This document shows, in pieces, positions 60,298-64,000 of a stretch of DNA of 64,000 bases. Within the stretch, counting starts at the first letter, position 1. Each line of letters begins with the position of its first letter. The DNA lies in the NCBI RefSeq assembly GCF_005405105.1, contig NZ_BJDK01000011.1, positions 17,945-81,944 of the forward strand, read 5' to 3'. The DNA comes from Lactiplantibacillus dongliensis (GTDB lineage: Bacteria > Bacillota > Bacilli > Lactobacillales > Lactobacillaceae). Under the pieces are notes generated by a model. It worked only from the letters and a program-made list of their open reading frames with translations. It was not told the origin of the DNA and did not search any database. The position numbers and the translations under genes were made by a program.

Positions 60298-62004
60298 ATG
60301 TCTTTTGATGGACTATTTACCCATGCCATGGTCACCGAATTACACGAAAATTTATTGAATGGGCGCATTACGAAAATTCATCAGCCCTATCAAAATGAAC
60401 TGATTTTAACGATTCGCGCGAATGGTAAAAATTGGCCGTTACTGTTATCCGCAGACCCCACTTACCCGCGGATTCAAGTGACTCGAATTCCATATGTGAA
60501 CCCAGCCGTGCCGACGAACTTCGCCATGATGATGCGGAAGTATTTGCAAGGGGCAATTATCACTGAGATTAAGCAAATGGCTAATGATCGTGTGGTTCAC
60601 TTGACCATTACAACGCGCAATGAGTTAGGTGATGCCGAACAACTGACCCTAATTATTGAAATTATGGCGCGACACAGTAACGTGATCTTGGTTGATCAGC
60701 AGACTAGCCGAATTTTGGACGTTATCAAGCACGTTGGTGCGGACCAAAACCGCTATCGGCTCTTATTGCCCGGCGCCACTTATATTGAGCCACCTAAGCA
60801 AGATAAGGTTGATCCTTTTACCCCGAATACGGATTACTTGGAGTTAGTTAAGCAGTATCCGAATGAAGATGTCCTGGCTAAGCAGTTGCAGCAACATTAT
60901 CAGGGTCTTGGTCGGGATAGTGCCTTACAGTTTGCCAAGGAGCTGCACCAAACCGGTGACTTAAAAGCGCATTATCAACATTTCTTAGCGACTTTTGATG
61001 ACCCGCAGCCGACCTTGTTAACGTTGAAAAATAACAAGACGATGTTTGCAGCTGGCAACTACTCAGCTTTCGGGACCAAGACACGCCAATTTGACTCTTT
61101 GAGTGCCCTGCTTGACTTCTACTATCAAGACGCGGCTCAGCGTGAACGAGTTCAACAACAAGCTGGTAATTTGATTCGGGTAGTTCGTAATGATTTGAAG
61201 AAGAACCGCAAGAAATTCAAAAAGCTGCAACAAACGTTGGCCAATACTAAGCAAGCTGACGAGCTCCGTTTAAAGGGCGAAATCTTAACGACTTACTTAT
61301 ATGAAGTGAAACGCGGGATGACCGAAATCACCTTGCCGGATTACTATCATGATAACCAGCCGCTAAAGATTCAGTTGTCCAATCAACTCTCACCGTCACG
61401 TAATGCACAAAAATATTTTTCGCGTTATCAAAAGCAAAAAAATGCGGTCATCTACGTTGGTGAACAGCTAAAATTGACGCAAGCTGAAATCGATTATTTG
61501 GATAATATCCAAACACAAATCGAACTCGCCGCGCCAGCTGATATTGTGGAAATTCGTGAAGAATTAACACAACAAGGCTATTTGAAACCAAAGAAGACTA
61601 AGAAGAAGCAACGCAGTTCACGCAAAGTTAGCCAACCGCAACAGTTCTTTGCGACTGACGGTACCGAAATCTCTGTTGGTAAGAATAACCGTCAAAATGA
61701 TCAATTAACGTTGAAGACGGCGCGGAAAACGGATTATTGGTTGCATACGCAGAAGATTCCGGGTTCCCATGTGATTATCCATGCCGAGCATCCAAGTGAA
61801 CAAACATTGACGGAAGCTGCTAACTTAGCCGCTTACTTCTCTAAAGCTCGTGAGTCAGCCACGGTCCCAGTTGATTATGTACAAGTTAAACGAATTCGCA
61901 AACCCAATGGCGCTAAACCGGGGTTTGTGATCTATGAAGGTCAAAAGACTTTGTACGTTTCTCCAAGTGCTGATTTAGTGGATCAATTAACACCTAAAAA
62001 GTAA
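60298..62004 (+). CDS. rqcH: Ribosome quality control protein RqcH (FbpA/NEMF family)
   Basis: A 568-residue protein, formerly fibronectin-binding protein A. It binds stalled 50S subunits and recruits tRNA-Ala to add C-terminal alanine tails. NFACT-N domain: FDGLFTHAMVTELHENLLNGRITKI (given in part), ILVDQ-type region; a central coiled coil (about 280-410); NFACT-R domain with TARKTDYWLHTQKIPGSHV and GAKPGFVIYEGQKTLYV at the C-terminus. Start ATG 60298 matches Bacillus RqcH (MSFDG...); an ATG six codons upstream lacks an SD. Single gene with its own promoter and terminator. Confidence 0.93.
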   Translation: MSFDGLFTHAMVTELHENLLNGRITKIHQPYQNELILTIRANGKNWPLLLSADPTYPRIQVTRIPYVNPAVPTNFAMMMRKYLQGAIITEIKQMANDRVVHLTITTRNELGDAEQLTLIIEIMARHSNVILVDQQTSRILDVIKHVGADQNRYRLLLPGATYIEPPKQDKVDPFTPNTDYLELVKQYPNEDVLAKQLQQHYQGLGRDSALQFAKELHQTGDLKAHYQHFLATFDDPQPTLLTLKNNKTMFAAGNYSAFGTKTRQFDSLSALLDFYYQDAAQRERVQQQAGNLIRVVRNDLKKNRKKFKKLQQTLANTKQADELRLKGEILTTYLYEVKRGMTEITLPDYYHDNQPLKIQLSNQLSPSRNAQKYFSRYQKQKNAVIYVGEQLKLTQAEIDYLDNIQTQIELAAPADIVEIREELTQQGYLKPKKTKKKQRSSRKVSQPQQFFATDGTEISVGKNNRQNDQLTLKTARKTDYWLHTQKIPGSHVIIHAEHPSEQTLTEAANLAAYFSKARESATVPVDYVQVKRIRKPNGAKPGFVIYEGQKTLYVSPSADLVDQLTPKK

Positions 62005-62009
62005 ATTTT

Positions 62010-62052
62010 AAAGCTGGTCAAGTTGTGATAAAACAAGTTGATCAGCTTTTTT
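62010..62052 (+). terminator. rqcH terminator
   Basis: AAAGCTGGTCAAGTTGT pairs with ACAAGTTGATCAGCTTT, with one G-U pair and one mismatch, then a T run. Confidence 0.75.
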
Positions 62053-62218
62053 AGTGACTTATTTTTCGTTAAGTCTTCATAATGATGTTTTTTCAATATA
62101 GGATCACTTATGTTTTTATTAAAGCGTCCAAGAAAGTTTAAAGTCCCCACCAATTCCCCCTTTTATCTCTAAATCTAAGGTAGGCTAAGACTACTTAGAA
62201 TTCAACGGAGGTGGTTCG

Positions 62219-62719
62219 ATGCGCTGGGAACCTTTATTACTTATTTTATTAATGGCAGGTTTGAGTGGTCTGCTGATCCTGATAATTGGTCGTCGACCGC
62301 GCTGGCTAGCGTTGCTGAAGCTCGCCTATTTTACCGGTTTAGCCGCAATTTTGTTTACCCCGATTTCGTTTTCTGGGACGTCCCTCTATATTATGCCGAT
62401 TGGGATTGGTCGCGTGAACTTAACGAATTTAAGCTTTAGTAATCTAGGCTTTTTAGAAAACATTATGCTGACCTTGCCACTGGGCTTGCTATTGAAGTGG
62501 ACATGGTCACGCCTGTCGTTATTTGGGGTTGGATTTATGGGCTTAATGGCTGGTAGTAGCATTGAAATCACGCAATACTTTTTATCTCAGCATTATTTAA
62601 TTAATCGTAGTAGCGATATCAATGATATTTTAGCGAATGCTTTGGGGATTTTGATTGGCGGATTAATCATCACTAGTTATTTACAGCTAACAACCAAACA
62701 TCGTCGATTAGTATCATAA
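62219..62719 (+). CDS. VanZ-like family membrane protein
   Basis: A 166-residue membrane protein with four to five helices and the VanZ-like layout: KLAYFTGLAAILFTPIS, NIMLTLPLGLLLKW and the C-terminal IEITQYFLSQHYLINRSSDINDILANALGILIGG (split here to stay short: IEITQYFL and SDINDILANALG), which is the family signature. VanZ raises teicoplanin resistance in enterococci; most relatives have no known role. SD GGAGGTGG precedes ATG by 5-6 nt. Confidence 0.82.
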   Translation: MRWEPLLLILLMAGLSGLLILIIGRRPRWLALLKLAYFTGLAAILFTPISFSGTSLYIMPIGIGRVNLTNLSFSNLGFLENIMLTLPLGLLLKWTWSRLSLFGVGFMGLMAGSSIEITQYFLSQHYLINRSSDINDILANALGILIGGLIITSYLQLTTKHRRLVS

Positions 62720-62720
62720 T

Positions 62721-62763
62721 CATATCAAGAAGCCACCTAACATAAGGGTGGCTTCTTGATATG
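62721..62763. terminator. Perfect 17-bp terminator after the VanZ-like gene
   Basis: CATATCAAGAAGCCACC (62721-62737) is exactly complementary to 62747-62763 with a 9-nt loop. The T tract is weak, so it may be a stable hairpin rather than a classic terminator. Confidence 0.7.
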
Positions 62764-63149
62764 GTCTGCAGTAAGCTGGTGGCTGGTTTTTGAGTTGTTG
62801 TTTGTTTTTAGTTAAAGTAAGATGTTACGTATGTAATATCTTAAAACCAATTAATCGCATAATGCTATCCTGAAAATTTTCTGATCCTAAATTTTAAAAG
62901 TAATTCTAAATTCGCCCTGATAGTCATTAACTAAGTGCCTCGGCTTTGACTATTTGTTTCCTCTTCTAGCCTTCTAACTTTTGAAGTTACAACTAAGCAC
63001 TCCACACAACGTTTTTATACCCCCTGGGGATTAAAAATAATATAACTATATTATACTCGTTTAATGCAGGCTTTTGTATATTTATTTAAATACTGATACA
63101 CAAGCGTATTTGTTTACTATTCTGATAAACATTTCTCTTTAGCAATGCG

Positions 63150-63178
63150 TTGACAGTTTCAATAAACAAATGTATATT
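63150..63178 (+). promoter_or_regulatory. Promoter of the DUF2087 gene
   Basis: TTGACA (63150-63155), 17-bp spacer, TATATT (63173-63178). Strong match to the vegetative consensus, 25 bp before the ATG. Confidence 0.75.
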
Positions 63179-63203
63179 AAAGCTCATTGAGAGGTGAACA
63201 CCT

Positions 63204-63926
63204 ATGGACCTAGCTAAACTAACCCTAGCTGACCTAAAAAACGGCTGGCATTCGGTCGCTAACGAACGCCAGTGTAACTACTGCCCTGCTAATTGGCTAA
63301 TTGAAACACCCGTAACTGAGATTGAAAAGCACTTGCAACTGGTACATGGCGGCAATTTAAATCAGCTCATTCATTTGACCAGCCGCTATAATACACTGAC
63401 AACTAAGCAACAAGATTTACTAACGGCATTTGCCACCGATATTAAAGACCAAGCTTTAGCGAAACAATTACAAGTTGCCGCGGCGACGATTCGGCATCAA
63501 AAATTTACATTTCGCGAAAAAGCCAAACAGGCGAAACTTTACTTGGCCATCTACGATCAAGTCTTTGATCCACAGACCGCCCCTGACCAGCTCATTGATG
63601 TCCCTGAGCAGCCTAGTCAACCAGACGACCGTTGGCTGATTACCGAAGATGAAGCGGCACAGACGTTACAGCATTATTTCGATTTCTTACAAGAACCCTT
63701 ACGGTTAAAACGGTGGCCTAAGAAGCAAAAAGTCATCATCACCATTCTGACGCGTATTATTACTGAGATTCCAGCTGAACAGCCCTTAACAGAACCAGAC
63801 TTGAATGCTTACTTACAACCGATTTACTTTGACTACGTAACCGTACGCCGCTACTTGATCGACTACGGCTTTTTAAAACGAACTGCTGACGGCCGCAACT
63901 ACTGGCGACCGTCTGAAAGGAATTAG
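63204..63926 (+). CDS. Zinc-finger and DUF2087 domain protein, probable transcription regulator
   Basis: A 240-residue protein. Near the N-terminus Cys24 and Cys27 (CNYC) with His43 and His48 give a C-x2-C-x15-H-x4-H set that could bind zinc. A LuxR-like helix-turn-helix follows (about 72-105: TKQQDLLTAFATDIKDQALA, KQLQVAAATIRHQKF). The C-terminal DUF2087 domain (about 165-236) has RWPKKQKVIITILTRI and FDYVTVRRYLIDYGFLKR. Such proteins act as transcription factors by family resemblance. SD GAGAGGTG; own promoter (63150). Targets unknown. Confidence 0.8.
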   Translation: MDLAKLTLADLKNGWHSVANERQCNYCPANWLIETPVTEIEKHLQLVHGGNLNQLIHLTSRYNTLTTKQQDLLTAFATDIKDQALAKQLQVAAATIRHQKFTFREKAKQAKLYLAIYDQVFDPQTAPDQLIDVPEQPSQPDDRWLITEDEAAQTLQHYFDFLQEPLRLKRWPKKQKVIITILTRIITEIPAEQPLTEPDLNAYLQPIYFDYVTVRRYLIDYGFLKRTADGRNYWRPSERN

Positions 63927-63965
63927 GGCTTGTTTTAAAAGTTAAAATGCATATTGCTTCGTTCG

Positions 63966-63996
63966 CTTTTCTAAACCTGATATATTATTAGAAAAG
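63966..63996. repeat. 9-bp inverted repeat at the window end
   Basis: CTTTTCTAA (63966-63974) and TTAGAAAAG (63988-63996) with a 13-nt loop. It lies 40 bp after the DUF2087 gene; it may be a terminator on either strand, but the T tract is short. Confidence 0.4.
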
Positions 63997-64000
63997 AAAT

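Larger units (their letters stand above)
62720..63203. other. Gene-free region before the DUF2087 protein
   Basis: No gene seen. It holds the VanZ terminator (62721-62763), an AT-rich stretch with a short CCCC/GGGG repeat near 63021-63030, and a good promoter (63150-63178) for the next gene. Confidence 0.6.

Overview
The window is chromosomal DNA of a lactic acid bacterium, most likely the genus Lactiplantibacillus (plantarum/pentosus group). Support: the gene order rbgA-rnhB-dprA-topA-trmFO-xerC-hslV-hslU and then plsY/parE/parC; cell-wall proteins with the LPQTxE sorting motif typical of that group; Gram-positive Shine-Dalgarno sites and frequent GTG/TTG starts; and many LAB-type families (PopT/DUF368, DUF975, DUF960, YolD plus Y-family polymerase, YozE). 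The species call is an inference; no search was possible. I saw no rRNA, tRNA or CRISPR array.

Layout. 1-1.9 kb is the int/xis end of an integrated element abutting rbgA. 1.9-21.6 kb is a core block: ribosome assembly (rbgA), RNase HII, DprA, topoisomerase I, TrmFO, XerC, HslVU, an aldose epimerase, PlsY on the opposite strand, topoisomerase IV (parE-parC), a LysR regulator, Mn-dependent pyrophosphatase, a YoeB-type toxin-antitoxin pair and the methionine sulfoxide reductases MsrB/MsrA. 21.6-33.2 kb is accessory: a recombinase-like protein without catalytic residues, a 1.2-kb gene-poor gap, a decayed HigBA locus, a 5'-truncated LPQTxE protein, a carboxylesterase plus MFS transporter with a MerR-family regulator, a membrane glycosyltransferase pair, and an orphan RelB. 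33.2-44.8 kb carries MarR/GNAT genes, an OhrR-like sensor, a LexA-boxed Y-family polymerase operon, a degenerate-EAL/PgaD-like/PgaC-like polysaccharide operon, a decayed nuclease-like gene and a lactate permease. 45-50.9 kb has a large BspA-repeat LPQTxE adhesin, a second YoeB-type locus with a frameshifted toxin, and an amino-acid permease. 51-64 kb holds envelope and stress genes: PopT, DUF1003, DUF960, a GalT-like protein, HicB-like, a serine hydrolase, DUF975, DegV, MarR, RqcH, VanZ-like and a zinc-finger/DUF2087 protein.

Most striking observations. (1) Between 53.64 and 53.98 kb two about 130-nt elements in inverted orientation are homologous, and their arms differ by compensating base pairs, which points to a conserved branched RNA fold; a shortened third relative lies upstream of the MerR gene. 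(2) The esterase promoter has a 19-bp spacer filled by a near-perfect operator, the hallmark of MerR-activated promoters, and a related operator lies in front of the MerR-family gene. (3) Two YefM/YoeB-type loci share CGTACG-pair operators, but the second toxin has lost its catalytic His-Tyr tail by a frameshift. (4) Two further genes (HigB-like, PBECR4-like) are broken in short homopolymer tracts and are easy to miss. (5) An EAL-like protein with lost catalytic residues is fused by operon to a poly-GlcNAc-synthase-like pair. Frameshift claims assume the base calls are right.
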